Assembly (NCBI GenBank): GCA_020631735.1
Contig: CM036179.1
Coordinates: 27,395,063-27,459,062 of the forward strand
DNA from: Saccharum officinarum
Taxonomy: Eukaryota > Streptophyta > Magnoliopsida > Poales > Poaceae
Length of the DNA: 64,000 bases
Reading direction: 5' to 3'
This document shows, piece by piece, positions 1 to 11,277 of this stretch. Both the position numbers and the translations under genes were made by a program. Below the pieces are notes generated by a model that ran no database searches, was not told the origin of the DNA, and worked only from the letters and a program-made list of their open reading frames with translations. Numbering within the stretch: the first letter of the stretch is position 1; every line of letters starts with the position of its first letter.

Positions 1-300
1 TACAAACTTTGTAATTTGATAGCTTAAACTTTCTAAATTCTAAGTGTAAAGTTTTGAACCTGGCATCACAAAGTTTATAATATCCTAGCTCAAAGTATTG
101 TACAAGTTTTTTTTAGCTTCTAACGTGGTAGTTGAAAGTTTATTAATTATGAGTTCAAAGTTCTCAACCTAGCATTATAAAGGTTTTATAAATCCTGAGT
201 GTAAAGTTTTTGAGCCTATCAATTCAAAGTTCATAATGTGTTAGTTCAAAATTTCAAACCTAGTATGAATTTTATAATTTCACGTGTTTTTTTAATCTAT
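1..300. repeat. Degenerate ~46-bp tandem repeats, AT-rich
   Basis: The stretch repeats a loose unit of about 45-50 bp built from 'AAAGTTTTGAACCTRGCAT' followed by a 'TTTATAATNTCCTRRNTC' block. Five or six diverged copies can be followed. No gene is visible here or in the AT-rich DNA up to 567; the frame at 330-545 has no recognisable family. The array probably continues off the left edge. Confidence 0.55.
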
Positions 301-567
301 TTACCTTTTTTGTCTTTTTTTCAGGGTATTTGAGGCAATTTTTTGGTACCGAAGAACAGAACCCACGTCTTTTTATATTTAGTTATTTTACATCTTTGAC
401 AAATAAGATGTACTCATTTTTCTTGAATTTTTTAAAACTTCAGGACCAAGGTTTTATTTTTTCGGTTGAATTTTTAATCCCGTATAAAGTATTATGGAAA
501 ATAAGATATATGAATTTTGAAAATAGTACTTTTATATCTATTTAGATGTCAAACCATCCCCTTTTCA

Positions 568-1311
568 TCACCCACAACCCCGCTGTCCCGAAAGAGAAAA
601 ACTCGTACAATCTAGAATCAGCACATTAGCCCAGAATCTAGACAGGAGAAACGCTAATAGGCCGGCCCAAATGAAACTAGAAAAGAGAAAGGAGAAACTG
701 TTTTGGCCCAGAAAAAAACCGTGCACTGCTTCCTCCTCTATGCGGGCGCGCGTCGCTCCCCGCCACCACGCGCGTGCGTCGCCATCGTTCCCAGCGCGCG
801 CGTGGAGGAAGAGTCCCCCCACGCCCCGCGTATGGTGCAGCAGGTCGATCACCGCAAATGGGCCGGAGGAGGGCCAGAGGGCGGAGGGGGACATGACGAT
901 GCCGCGGCCGTTTCGGCAGTCCAGGACACATTCCCAGACATCGTCGTCGGGGAAACTGGCGCACCGGATGGCAGTGGCGAGCTCCGGGGCCTGCGAGATG
1001 GGCACGAACTGTGGGGGCGTGGGCTCCTCCATCCGCGAGTAGTCGTTGACGTAGAAGCCGAGGAGCGTGGGCGGATGGCGCGCACGGAAGAGGCGCAAGA
1101 AGGCCGGGTCGGAGGCGTGCCGGAGCCAGCGCTTGGAGACGAGGGCGGCGCGGACGAGGGTGGCTGGGAAGCCGAGGCGGAGCAGGATCTCGCGGAGGTC
1201 GTCGTTGCCAAGGACCGCCGTCGTCACGGCCTCAGATGCCGCTGACGCCGCCAGAGTGGGCCCGTCCTCGCCCTCGCCCTCTTGACATCCATTGCAGCCA
1301 CTCCTCACCAA
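568..1311 (-). pseudogene. F-box protein gene fragment
   Basis: The minus-strand frame contains a grass-type F-box domain: 'LREILLRLGFPATLVRAA' and then 'LVSKRWLRHASDPAFLRLF', followed by the 'RHPPTLLGFYV' stretch usual after the F-box in grass proteins. F-box proteins are substrate receptors of SCF ubiquitin ligases, binding SKP1 through this domain. Two things look broken. The frame has no ATG between the upstream in-frame stop and the F-box; the nearest ATGs, near 1292, lie in other frames and run into stops. The protein also ends after about 170 family-like residues, whereas full members of this class are usually near 400, and the tail is low-complexity and unrelated. A functional gene with a spliced first exon cannot be excluded. 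I read it as a truncated, frameshifted pseudogene. Confidence 0.65.
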
Positions 1312-2778
1312 TTGAAGAAGGGGCCGCGGATTTGTTCGGATTTTGGAGAGGAACCACCCACAAGCCAGAACTATCGAGCCGTCGAGGGTTTTGTGTTAGG
1401 GTATCGCGGCCGCCAACACTAACAGGGAGACGCCAAGATTCACGGCGGTCAACTATCACCGCGCCGGCCATAAACCGAAGCTTTTTTTTTGAGAAAATAA
1501 ACTGAAGCTAATGAGCCAATGAGGGGGCTCTTATCTAAAGTGGGCCAATTTTCTTTTTTTTAAAAAAGGAAGTGGGCCAAAATTTTACATGTAATTCCGT
1601 AAACTTCATTTAACAATTTGGCATTTGCTCAGAAAAAAGAATTAACAATTTGGCAAAAGATTATAAAATTTGCTTTGCAATTTGGTATATATGTATTAAA
1701 TCTCTATCTCTATTATATGCCTAAAAAGACTCTAAAGTCATCATCTACCCGATGATACCAAATCTTGATTCCAGCTAATGTGTCCACGTCCGATATGAAT
1801 TATATTTTTCTCGGAGCTCACATGTCCGTATCCTACCCTTACAGATATAAAAACTAGATCCATGTGTATGTGTCCGATACAAAGTCCTCGGCACGTTCGC
1901 GGCAGATTACCGAGGTACAATTCAAAATTGTAACATCGGTGCAACACACGGGCATATACTAGTACCACAATAAATCCTAAATTCAATAGTTAATTTTGAA
2001 ATTTGCACAAACTGTAATAGAAATAGTCCCAACGCTATTTTAATTAATAGATTAAAATCTATTACTATAAAAAGAGTGAAAATTTTGAAAATAATCTCTC
2101 ACCTAAAGTTTCATACCCATCTTATATATATCTAACCCTTAGATGGCTAAACATCTTTAAATCTGACGGTGTACATTAATCGAGTCGTGGGCAAAAAAAA
2201 GAAAGCACTTATGGTATGTAACTCCTAACATTGTTTAAAGCCACCAACCTATTGTTTTTTCTCCTTTGTTTATGAAGGACCGAAAACGGCGACCAGAAGG
2301 GGAGGTGAATGAGAGCCTCAATTTTTTTTCAAAATATTTAGCCGATATCCCAAGTTCACCGCCAAGAAATACCCAAGCTAACTGGTGACGAGAGCACCTA
2401 GATAGGTTCTATAAAATAATAGAAGATGAACGCAAAAGACGGAACACGAATCAGAGCTCAAACAACCAAACTGTGGATAAAACAGTGAGCGCAGGAATTA
2501 TAGACCAGAAATTGGACCGGCAATTCACTGGCTTTGGACCAGCAATTCATCCAGAAATTTGTTCGTCCAACACAGAACTGCACAGCAGAGAACCGACCAC
2601 ACACCAACAGATCGGAGCCGTGCTCCTGCGGTAGAAGACGAGCAGGGCGCCTGAGCCCTGGAGCAAACGCTGCTCGGCGCTGCTGGGCCTGTCCCTACGC
2701 ACGGCCAGGAAAGCTCGCTCACGTCCAAGAACGGAGAGAGAGAGCGCGCGCGCGCTTACGTGCAGGGAGCACTCGTCG
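1312..2778. other. Intergenic DNA, no gene recognised
   Basis: Mostly AT-rich and non-coding. 2281-2778 reads like non-coding LTR-retrotransposon debris (phrases such as 'GGGGAGGTGAATGAGAGCC' and a GC-rich block), but no LTR ends, primer-binding site or protein domain could be defined. Confidence 0.4.
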
Positions 2779-3000
2779 CTGGGATGGCAACAGGGTGAAA
2801 ACGGCTGGTATATTTTCCGTCCGTATCTGACACCGAATTCGTTTAGAGGGATTTAGATATGTTCGATCCGAGACAGGATATTTAACATCTGATATCGTAT
2901 CCTTATCCGAATACTCAAATCACCTATTAATGTCGATATCCAATCGAATTTTATTCAGCATTATTGACACGGTCTATACCCGAATCTAAATCTGGACAAA
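2779..3000. mobile_element. Possible truncated hAT-like element end
   Basis: Begins with 'GGGATGGCAACAGGGTG' and runs into repeated 'TATCCGAAT'-type words, the style of terminal sequence seen in the two better supported hAT elements near 28890 and 29465. No matching opposite end or 8-bp duplication was found, so it is at most a fragment. Confidence 0.3.
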
Positions 3001-3362
3001 AACGTAGAAACAAAAATAATATTAATAATAGGTAAAGACTTCTTCCTGACCGGCCGTAATTTGGTCCAACCGCACGCACGGCTCATCGACCGTCTAGGCA
3101 GGATCCATCGGAGGTTGATTTCTTCAGCGTACCGCACAACCAACTCTTGATGGGTCCCATTATTTTTATTCCCCTCTTCCTCCCTTCGTTTCCATTCATC
3201 CATCCATTTCTCCTCTCTCCCTCCCCCTCCTCGCAAGCTCTTTGTTCCCAAATTCATGGCGATTCTGGTTCTCCAATTGCTAGCAGCTATTACTGGTGAT
3301 GAGATTGGCTCTCGATCTTCCCCTCCCATCCCCCCTCCTTATGTTGAATTGAGACATGGCTA

Positions 3363-3384
3363 GGTTACGGTTAGGGTTAGGGTT
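3363..3384 (+). promoter_or_regulatory. Telo-box-like TTAGGG repeats before the EF-G fragment
   Basis: Three consecutive 'GGTTA/GGGTTA' units end immediately before the ATG at 3385. Short telomere-like boxes are known in 5' regions of plant translation-related genes, which fits the mitochondrial elongation factor fragment that follows. Function here is inference. Confidence 0.4.
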
Positions 3385-3775
3385 ATGTGCAGAGCTTGGC
3401 TATCCACAACCTGCAACAAATCGGCCACCACTGTCTTCTCCCTTACTACGCCATTCCTTCTCTCTCCCTCGTCGGCGGCCGCGGCGGCGTCGGCTTGGCG
3501 GGTGATGTCAGCGGCGTCGGCCCTAGTGCACGAGACGAGAAGGATTTGGCGCAGTGGCGGGAGTCGATGGGCCGGATGCGGAATATCAGCATCTCCGTGC
3601 ACGTCACTCCGGGAAGACGACGCTCACAGAGCGGGTCCTTTACTACACCGGCCGCATCCACGAGATCCACGAGGTGCGTGGCCGTGACGGCGTCAGTGCT
3701 AAGATGGACCTCGAGCGCGAAAAGGGGGATTACCATTCAGTCTGCTGTCACCTACTGCACCTGGAAGGATTACCA
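3385..3775 (+). pseudogene. Mitochondrial elongation factor G, broken exon 1
   Basis: Three forward frames together match the start of plant mitochondrial EF-G, the GTPase that translocates mitochondrial ribosomes. In order: '[19 protein letters not shown]' (expected WRESMERxRNIGIS), '[19 protein letters not shown]' with 'HEVRGRDGV' (P-loop and following helix), and '[16 protein letters not shown]' (switch I region). The match jumps frame twice. One base is missing just before the P-loop (CACGTCACTCCGGG), and one extra G lies in the GAAAAGGGGGATT run. The usual DSM triplet before DLEREKG is also missing. The fragment ends at CAG/GTCCG, a plausible splice donor. An eroded second exon may start near 3838, but this is doubtful. 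With two frameshifts in the GTPase core it cannot make EF-G. Confidence 0.8.
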
Positions 3776-5331
3776 GGTCCGTTTGTTTTTGCTCAGTCTC
3801 TTTATTTAGTTCTGATTGATCCATTTCCCTTTGTTATAGACCCCGGATGACTGTGATTTGCTTGTTATTATTATTCGAAGATAAATAGCAAATAGTGTAG
3901 AGGGAGGTTTGGTTGACTTATTTAGTTTTCTAGTCTAGCATAGCAGTACAAACGAATGAAGAAAATTTGTGAATATAAGAATAAGAAAACTTGTGATTCT
4001 ATTTATAGATAGATAAGGGGACAAAGGGAGGAATATGTGATTGTAACATGGGGAAATGGGGAACTGAGAATTATTAAGGTCACGGACACAGTGCAGGAAA
4101 AAAGGTGACAGGTAGGTGAGGAATATAGGAACATTGGATGGCATGTTATTGCTGTAAGATATGATGATCTCCTCACTTGAGCTTCCAGCTGTCATCAAAG
4201 AGAGAAGAATCCAACAATTGTCATGTCCATGTACTATTGTTGATGGTAGTGATCCTCGTTGCTCGATCTAAGATTTATTTCATAAATTAGGCTTCTGTAG
4301 GTTTAGCAAATTGCATCATATCCATAGTGTCACTTGTTTGGTAATCTGTTGTCTGAACTTAAATAGGTACCATTTTTATGCTGTCACTTGTGGTTAATGG
4401 CTTTTACTACGTTTTGTGTGTTGCACCCTGCATTTGCTCTTGTGTCAATGTAGCTTTTCTTGCTGAATTGGAACTCAATGTTGTAGTGAGTTTGTCGTAT
4501 TCATGTAGCCTTTCACTGAATTAAATAAGTAAACTTGGTGAAATTGCAATCCACGCAATTGACAACCAACCACTAGAAAGCCTGTCAAACATGTTCTACC
4601 TTTACGAGTACCGGTTAGTTCATATTTTCTTCCATTATTCTTGTACTATAAATCTGTACCAAAGCAATTCTTATTTTAGTATCAAGTAATTTTTCATGTT
4701 TTTATTAGTAATTTTCTTAATTTTATTTTAGCAATTTTCTTAATTGTCCTATGTGCTGGTCCATCAGAATAGGGGGAGCGTTTGAACCTCGAACCCTTGA
4801 CTTGAAATCTGATTTCGGTTAGTGGTAGTGATCTGTGTGTGTATATGGCATGCAACCAGCTTGCATTGGAACCTTTGAAGGATCGCTTGTCGTGCCAACC
4901 TGACTTATCTGTTGACTGCCTGAATCTGGAGGCTTTAGTCCTTTTGTGTGTGATGTTACACTCAGCAACTTACGTTCTACTGAACTCCTAGTAAAGTTGT
5001 GTAATGAATCTTCACTTTATGCTAAGTTAGGTTGCATGGATCACTACCGCTAACCGAAATCAGTGCATGTGACAATGGTCTAACATTCTGGGGAACTTAA
5101 CAGCAACTACTTTTTTGTTGTCTCACTCTGCAATTTTTACATCATTCTTCTCTAGTCTCTCTTTGTTTTTTCTATTCTTAGATTGCTAGTTAGTTTTGCT
5201 TCTATGCTTTTTGTATAGATTTCCTGTGAGTTAGTTCCCCTTCTCTGCTTTTCCCACAGATTTTCTGTGGTTATGTATCCATCTGTGCAGCAACTTAGAA
5301 CTAAACACTTTTTTGTTAAAATAATTTTATC
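3776..5331. other. Non-coding spacer between gene fragments
   Basis: Intron-like, T-rich DNA without a recognisable exon. It contains one inverted repeat (4808-4831 against 5040-5063, 23 of 24 bases pairing), possibly the ends of a small unclassified element. Confidence 0.5.
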
Positions 5332-5587
5332 AGTCTCTCTTCCATGGTGAAAGTGATGTGGATCAGCTTTGTTGAGATAATAAAGGTACGTGATTGTTCT
5401 GTGGACTGCACTATATTAGTTTTAAAGAAATGTGCTAACTAGTGTTTTTCTATTTTTCTATGTATTGAATGGATTTGCTTTTTGCTGATAGGTTCTTGGT
5501 ACTCCAACATGTGACGAAATCCGATGTATGAATTGAAACTACACTGTATTTGGATTTCCTCGTATCAAAGCTTACCCATGGCACAAA
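5332..5587 (+). pseudogene. GSK3/SHAGGY-like kinase, two broken exons
   Basis: Two neighbouring exons of a plant GSK3/SHAGGY-like serine/threonine kinase are recognisable. Exon 5332-5385 follows a TTTTATCAG acceptor and encodes 'LFHGESDVDQL' then EIIK, ending AAAG/GTACG; the family reads LFPGESGVDQLVEIIK. An inserted T in CAGCTTTGTTGAG breaks its frame. Exon 5492-5587 (96 bp, 32 codons as in the family) follows a GATAG acceptor and encodes 'VLGTPTCDEIRCMN', stop, 'NYTVFGFPRIKAYPWHK', ending AAA/GTATG. The stop replaces the proline of MNPNYT. Intron positions are conserved, so this came from genomic DNA and not a reverse-transcribed copy. No other kinase exon was found nearby, so this is a small fragment. 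Confidence 0.8.
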
Positions 5588-7950
5588 GTATGTTAAATTT
5601 ATTTATCACGTTACACTCACCCTCTCAGCTCACAATTAGATGTAGAAGATGAACTTGGGTATAAAATGCAGCACGAGCACACCTCTGCTGGTGCAGTATA
5701 CTATACTTGCTTTTTTAGAATACATAAATCGTCTATTTAGGAAGACGTTGTTGCCTAACGAATGAAACTTAAATTGCCTAAAAAAATGCAGCTGGTGTTA
5801 GGTTTTATGGAGGTGTCAATAATCAGCATTTAGAGCTAAATAATTAGCAATTAGACATTCTTTTGGGCATGGTATAAGTACTCGTGCCTCAGCCTAATTA
5901 TTTATAGCGATAAAATCATCCTCTCACAGCTCACAATTAGAGGTAGAAGATGAACTTGAGCAGAGAAATGCAGCACGAGCACACTTCTTAAACTGTTTTT
6001 CATTGTTAAACAAGTTGTAACCACATCTAGTGCATCTGCTACTACTATAGCCACTACTAGCTACATTTGGGTAGTATCGAGCTGAGATCGGCCACTACGT
6101 ATTGCCATACTGCTGCCATGCTGTTACTGTAGATAGAAAATGTAGCAAAGGTGACCTGCAGCAAAGGTGGGGTGTGCAATAGGCTAGATGAAGTGTAATC
6201 GAGCAATACAATACCACCAAAAAAATGTGCATCTAAATTTAGTTAAGCAATTTAATATCATTAGTCAGGCAAGTTATTAGTAATCTGGTGGAAATTTATT
6301 TGTGTCCAACACAAAAAAATGTGCCTATAACTTATACTCTTTTTACCATGAAGCATTACTCTGTGCTCTAAGTGACTTTAATCATGCGCAGGTGACAAGG
6401 GGAAGCCTGACATTCCATTTTCTTAAGTTGGGAAGAGATTGGGAGGAGGGTGCTGACTAATGCAGGTGACATATTGTTGTTGACACATCATTCCTTTCTT
6501 TTTTTTTCTACTGTTATGTTAATCCTTTCTGTTCAGTCATTAAACTAGTCTGTCTTTGTATAAAAACTAGTTATTGACATCATCACCCTGCCTCTGTTTG
6601 TTTTTTGCAAATAAACCGGGATTTGGAGGTTGGGGGGAGCTGTGGGTTGCAAATAAACACAAACATTATACTTGCTTTTTCATAATACAAAAATTGCCTA
6701 ATTAGGAAGACATTGTTGCCTAATTAATGACACTTAAGTTGCCAAAGAAAATACAGCTTCTTGCAGCCGACTGCTGCTAGTTTGCCTGTAAAAGTAAACT
6801 AGAATATACTGTAGGTATAACTGTAATAAGCTGCAGCCACAACCAAATAATTGTAGTTGAGCAGGCCGATTACCCATATTTTCTTCATGTGAGTTTTTGA
6901 TTTCTAGGCATACATGGAAATACCGGATGTCACACACGATTGAGCTAGTTGTCCTGGTTGTATTGTCAATTATAGACATTTTAAATATAATGTTTTTGCT
7001 TTCTGCTATATACAAATGTAGTGACAACAATTCTTTTTTGTGCATGCATTTACAGTACAAGCTCTTATGTTATGGGTTGCACATGAACAGACACAGACAC
7101 TGTACTTGCCTTTTCAGAATATATAAATTGCCTATTTAGGGAGACAATGTTGCCTAACGAATAAAATTTAAATTATCTAAGAGAAATGTAGCTAGTGTTT
7201 AAGTTTTATGGATGTGTCAATAATTAGCATTTTAAGCTGAATAATTAGCAATTATACATTTTTTGGGCATTGTGCAAGTACACGTGTCTTAGCCTAATTA
7301 TTTATCACGTTACAATCACCCTTTTTAGTCTAAAAATATGTTTAACCAACTGGTTCTTGTTTCAGGTATGCCATCACAAAAACCTTTTGCATTGCTTTTG
7401 TCATGAGATTCGATGTTCTTGTCTTTCTGGCCAATACTTCTCTGCTATTGGATTATGCTCTTTTGTCCTGACAATGAAGCGACAGATTGTGCATACGATC
7501 AAGTATTGGAAAGCAGGTGAGACCTCTATGTTTCTGAGCTGTTGTGTTTCCTTTTTAATTCTTGAAAGGGCGGATCATGCTTTGTAACAGAGTTTCTCAA
7601 AAGTTAATAAGAAATGGTTCAGGCAAATGTTTTTATGGTCGTGTTAGTGCATCTCTAGACTATGTCGATAGTTGCTGTTCGTTCAGGCAAATAGTCCCTG
7701 GGTGATCATTTGTCTGACGTTTTCATATTTCCTTTCACATTGGTCAGTGGTACATGAACTTTGAGCCCCTGTAATTTCGTTGCCTTGTTAATGAAATTCG
7801 GTTTTTACCATTGTGGAAAAAAATAACAAACTGTTTTATGCTATGTGGTTTGTATTGCGAATTGTGTCTATTGTCTAGGTCTAGTCAATAGTAAACTATA
7901 CTTGCTTTTTCAGAATACATAAATTGCCTTTTCAGACTACATAAATTACG
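5588..7950 (+). repeat. Dispersed ~220-bp repeat, four copies
   Basis: A unit beginning 'ACTATACTTGCTTTTT' and containing 'AGGAAGACGTTGTTGCC' and 'GGGCATGGTATAAGTA' occurs at about 5700-5925 and 7098-7325 (near full length), 6665-6760 and 7894-7948 (partial). A second duplication of about 75 bp ('CAGCTCACAATTAGATG...') lies at about 5625-5695 and 5925-5990. The unit tail also occurs at about 5593-5612. No coding potential was seen. The frame at 7270-7587 has no recognisable family. It may be an old MITE or retroelement piece. Confidence 0.6.
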
Positions 7951-8985
7951 AATTAGTGTAATTGCTCAGTTCAACCCAATAGATTAGCTCGCAGGCATGT
8001 AATTTCTACATAGGCTTAAATTATATAACTGAAATACTCACAGGCTGCAATTTCTACATGGTGGGGAAGTTTGTTATGATGGTGCATTTTTATTGCTTTA
8101 TTATATCAGTTGCATGATAGCATGAACTTTTTCCTGATAGGTTCAATTGCTTTAAATTTGACTTGCTTATATACCAAAACTACAGCCATTAGGGATGATC
8201 TTGTTTAAATGTCATTTGATAGGCAATTTAAGTGTCACTTATTGGGTAACAATATGCTTTTAAATAGGCAATTTAACCTTTTTGTTGTAAATCTGGGGTA
8301 GGTCATTAAGATGATTCCTATGCATGCAACGGTGCTGCTATATCATGACATGTAGGCAACAAACTTATGACACATGTTATTTTTTTAACATGCAGCATGC
8401 AGGCCATGTTCAGTAGTATGGAGAAGATAAGGGCCACGTATAGAGAAGAATGTGCAAATTTGTGTTTTTCCTAAGGGACTAGATGTATAGTGTTGTGCTT
8501 TTCAAAAAAATGCAGATGCAAATGTGTTTTTTTTCCCTGAATACTTGTCCATTTTGTGAACATATACATGCAGTACCTAAAAGCATATTTCTGGGGCTGA
8601 TTTTGCCTTTTTCCCATAAAACTCTTGTCGTATCTGGGCATGGGCTGCGCAAGACGTGAGGGCGGGAAATTTTTTCCTCTGAGAGCACCAACAAGCCCGC
8701 GTTAATTAGCATCTTGCCAAAAAAAGTTTCTTTCCAATTAGCATCTTACCAAAAAAAAGTTTCTTTCCTTAATTGAATTGTGCGTACGGTAAGGCTAACG
8801 CATGCACGTGCGTGCATTAGCCACTTCCTTAATAATATCCGTCCATGTCCGATCATTCCATCGGCAAGCAGCACAGCAGCTGGATGAGCACCGAAAGTGC
8901 CTGGGCATTCACGCCCCTTGGCTCAGCCAATCCCACTTACGGCTTGACTCCCCTGCCAAGCAGACGAGCAGCCAAAGCTCATAGC
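7951..8985. other. Intergenic DNA with one short tandem duplication
   Basis: No gene recognised. A ~33-bp duplication around 'TTAGCATCTTRCCAAAAAAA' occupies about 8703-8770. Confidence 0.5.
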
Positions 8986-9529
8986 CAGGGCCGTAGCAGA
9001 GGAGGTGCAGCGGGTGCGATGCTCTAGGGCCCATCTTACTACGGGGCCAGACCTAGGTACGTGTATCCCATATAATGTTCATTATCCAATCCAACAACGG
9101 TCTTGTCGCTCTATCCTGATATTGTCACTGCTCATCAATTAACTCCTCTGTATATATATACCTTTATACAATTGCATATTAGCACATACTCCCTCAATCC
9201 CAAATTATAAATCATTTCAAGAATCTTGGAGAGTCAAAGCATCTTAAGTTTGACCAAAATTATAGAAAGAATTATAAAGATTTATGATTTCAAATAGATA
9301 TACTATGAAAATATAATTAACGAAGAATCTAATAATACTTAGTTGGTATCATAAATGTTATTATCTTATCATATAAATTTGGTCAAATTTAAGATGTTTT
9401 GACTCTCCAAGATTTTTAGAATGACTTATAATTTGAGACAGAGAGAGTATATAATTAAACATATATGTAGCCATAAGGGCCCATTGTCAAGTTCGCCCTA
9501 GGGCCTTCAAAAACATAGAACCAGCCCTG
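8986..9529. mobile_element. Non-autonomous hAT-like element
   Basis: Starts CAGGGCCG and ends CAGCCCTG (reverse complement CAGGGCTG). It is flanked by the 8-bp pair CTCATAGC (8978-8985) and CTCGTAGC (9530-9537), 7 of 8 identical. The 8-bp duplication and CAGGG terminus are hAT features. It is 544 bp long with no transposase, and a Stowaway MITE is nested inside. Confidence 0.65.
9189..9447. mobile_element. Stowaway-like MITE nested in the hAT element
   Basis: Starts CTCCCTCAATCCCAAATTAT; the reverse complement of its end is CTCTCTCTGTCTCAAATTAT. TA dinucleotides flank both ends (9187-9188 and 9448-9449). This fits a Tc1/mariner-type Stowaway. 259 bp, non-coding. Confidence 0.8.
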
Positions 9530-10137
9530 CTCGTAGCAGCGAACAGAGGACCGACGCCTCAAGAACAGAGAAAAAGTCCGACCAAAATTTGATGAAATCC
9601 GATCCAAATCAGCATGATTCGTTCATAAAATTTGCACGGACGAAATTCACCTTGGTATGAGTCTATCCCCAACAAACCATCGCCTGTGGTTGACCCAAAC
9701 TTCAGAAAATTCAGATCGTAGCCAAGAACGAAAATGGAGAAAAACGAAGAACACAGTGGAACAAAAATCACACACAAAAGTGACGAATCCCAGAGGGCAC
9801 GAGGATGATTCGGTCCTCCATTCCCACTCACAATCATAGCATACACAACCACAAATTTGTTTAGCTGTGGACCTCTCTCAACACTGGAGAAGGGGGGAGA
9901 AGGGGAAAAACAAAAACAAGAAGAGGTAAGGGTGATGTGGCACCCTTATCCTATTTAACAAGGTTATTACACAATCCTAATTTTGCCCCTAGATATTTTT
10001 AAGCCAAACCACTAACCCGAGGGCGTAATGGTCCTACTCTTTTTCTGCCGATCGGACGACCATGTTTCCTTCACGGATTTGCTTCGCCTTGACGCACCCG
10101 CCACGTGCCGCCCCGTTCCTCCACAGAACTTTCACCC
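9530..10137. other. Intergenic DNA, no gene recognised
   Basis: Reading frames on both strands are short and resemble no family. Confidence 0.5.
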
Positions 10138-10281
10138 GGGTTTTGAGGACAAACCCGTGAAACTATCCACCGGTGGTTTTGAGGCTCAACCCACCAAACC
10201 GTCCTCCGATGGTTTTGAGGCCGAAACCACCAAACCCATCTGATGGTTTTGAAGACGAAACCACCAAATCCCTCCGATGTC
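10138..10281 (+). repeat. Minisatellite, four ~35-bp units
   Basis: Four successive units of 34-38 bp share 'GGTTTTGAGG' followed by an 'AACCACCAAACC' block. They lie across the end of one short forward frame (10028-10243) and the start of another (10243-10773). In the first frame they read as repeated GGFEAQPTKPSSD-like peptides. Confidence 0.75.
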
Positions 10282-10773
10282 GATGCATGTCCGACCTCCA
10301 CCAAGCTTGACGCCTTCGCCTTTCTTCTTGACTTGACCGATGCCATCTACATCTCCCATGTAGATGTGTGTCCGACCTCCGCCAAGTGCTATGATGCCAT
10401 TGTCCTCCTCCTTGACTTAGTCGACGCTGTCTTCATCACCCATGTACTCTTGCACTTGTCAATGTCCCCAAGTGTTAGCCACTGCAGCTGGTCACCTGGC
10501 CTCCTAGTCCCTCGGTTCAAGCCTCACGTTCGTCCTTCACTGCTCCCAGTCCATCGGCACGGCACGTCTTTGCTTGACCTTCACCTCGGCATCAACCACC
10601 GCCTCCGAGCTTCACACCTGCGCACCACAAGCCAAGAGACATGTTGCACAACCCAACTCACGCCACGGTTAGTTCACAAACTCAACCTGAAGACGCAAGT
10701 CACGTTGACAATCACTCATCACAACCGAACCACAAGGGCACATATCAACCTTGTATTCGCAGTTTACCATTAA
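10243..10773 (+). CDS. Hypothetical 176-aa frame with internal duplication
   Basis: An ATG-started frame of no recognised family. Residues about 14-45 and 46-73 are copies of each other (DACPTSTKLDAFAFLLDL against DVCPTSAKCYDAIVLLLDL), reflecting a ~90-bp duplication at about 10282-10447. The remainder is rich in H, T, L and R, typical of chance translation. No signal peptide, domain or splice context supports it. It is listed because it is the longest frame in the region, and it is probably not a gene. Confidence 0.15.
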   Translation: MVLKTKPPNPSDVDACPTSTKLDAFAFLLDLTDAIYISHVDVCPTSAKCYDAIVLLLDLVDAVFITHVLLHLSMSPSVSHCSWSPGLLVPRFKPHVRPSLLPVHRHGTSLLDLHLGINHRLRASHLRTTSQETCCTTQLTPRLVHKLNLKTQVTLTITHHNRTTRAHINLVFAVYH

Positions 10774-11277
10774 ATTATCCATTTTTTAGCAATCCTACTT
10801 ACAAGCATATTATCTATTATTTCAAAAACGGTAGAGATTTTTAGAATACTCAATTGCTTTAGTTTCATGTTGCATTGTCCACCAACTGAGTTCATTTCCT
10901 TCTTTCTTTGCTAAGTTTCTTGCAGATTTACTTATCTTATTTTGTGAAGATACCACTTTACGAGGAATATCTTTGTCCATTGCTACCTATTGGTTTTGCA
11001 AGAACGCCTACGCGCATGCATGTTCTCTTTAGGCACACGCCTATGGTGCATGCTGAATACACAAGTGGCAGTGTCACTATATACTGCAATAACTTACTTT
11101 GGTCAGATAATTACTTATCTATTTCTGATTTCTGAAAGCCTATCAGTAACCTGCGTGGCTGAATGTATTTTTGTATGAACTCAATCCATATTTCATTTTG
11201 TCACTATTGTATACTTTATCTCGAGAACTGTGTTTTTGTATGAACTCAATCCATATCTCAATGTCACTATTGTATAC

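Noticed and set aside
703..1245. Plus-strand 180-aa frame over the F-box fragment
   Set aside because: It is the antisense shadow of a GC-rich coding sequence, and its product has no family resemblance.
7270..7587. 105-aa plus-strand frame with cysteine-rich patches
   Set aside because: It overlaps the dispersed repeat at 7098-7325 and has no recognisable domain. The splice-like AG and GT bases around it are not enough.
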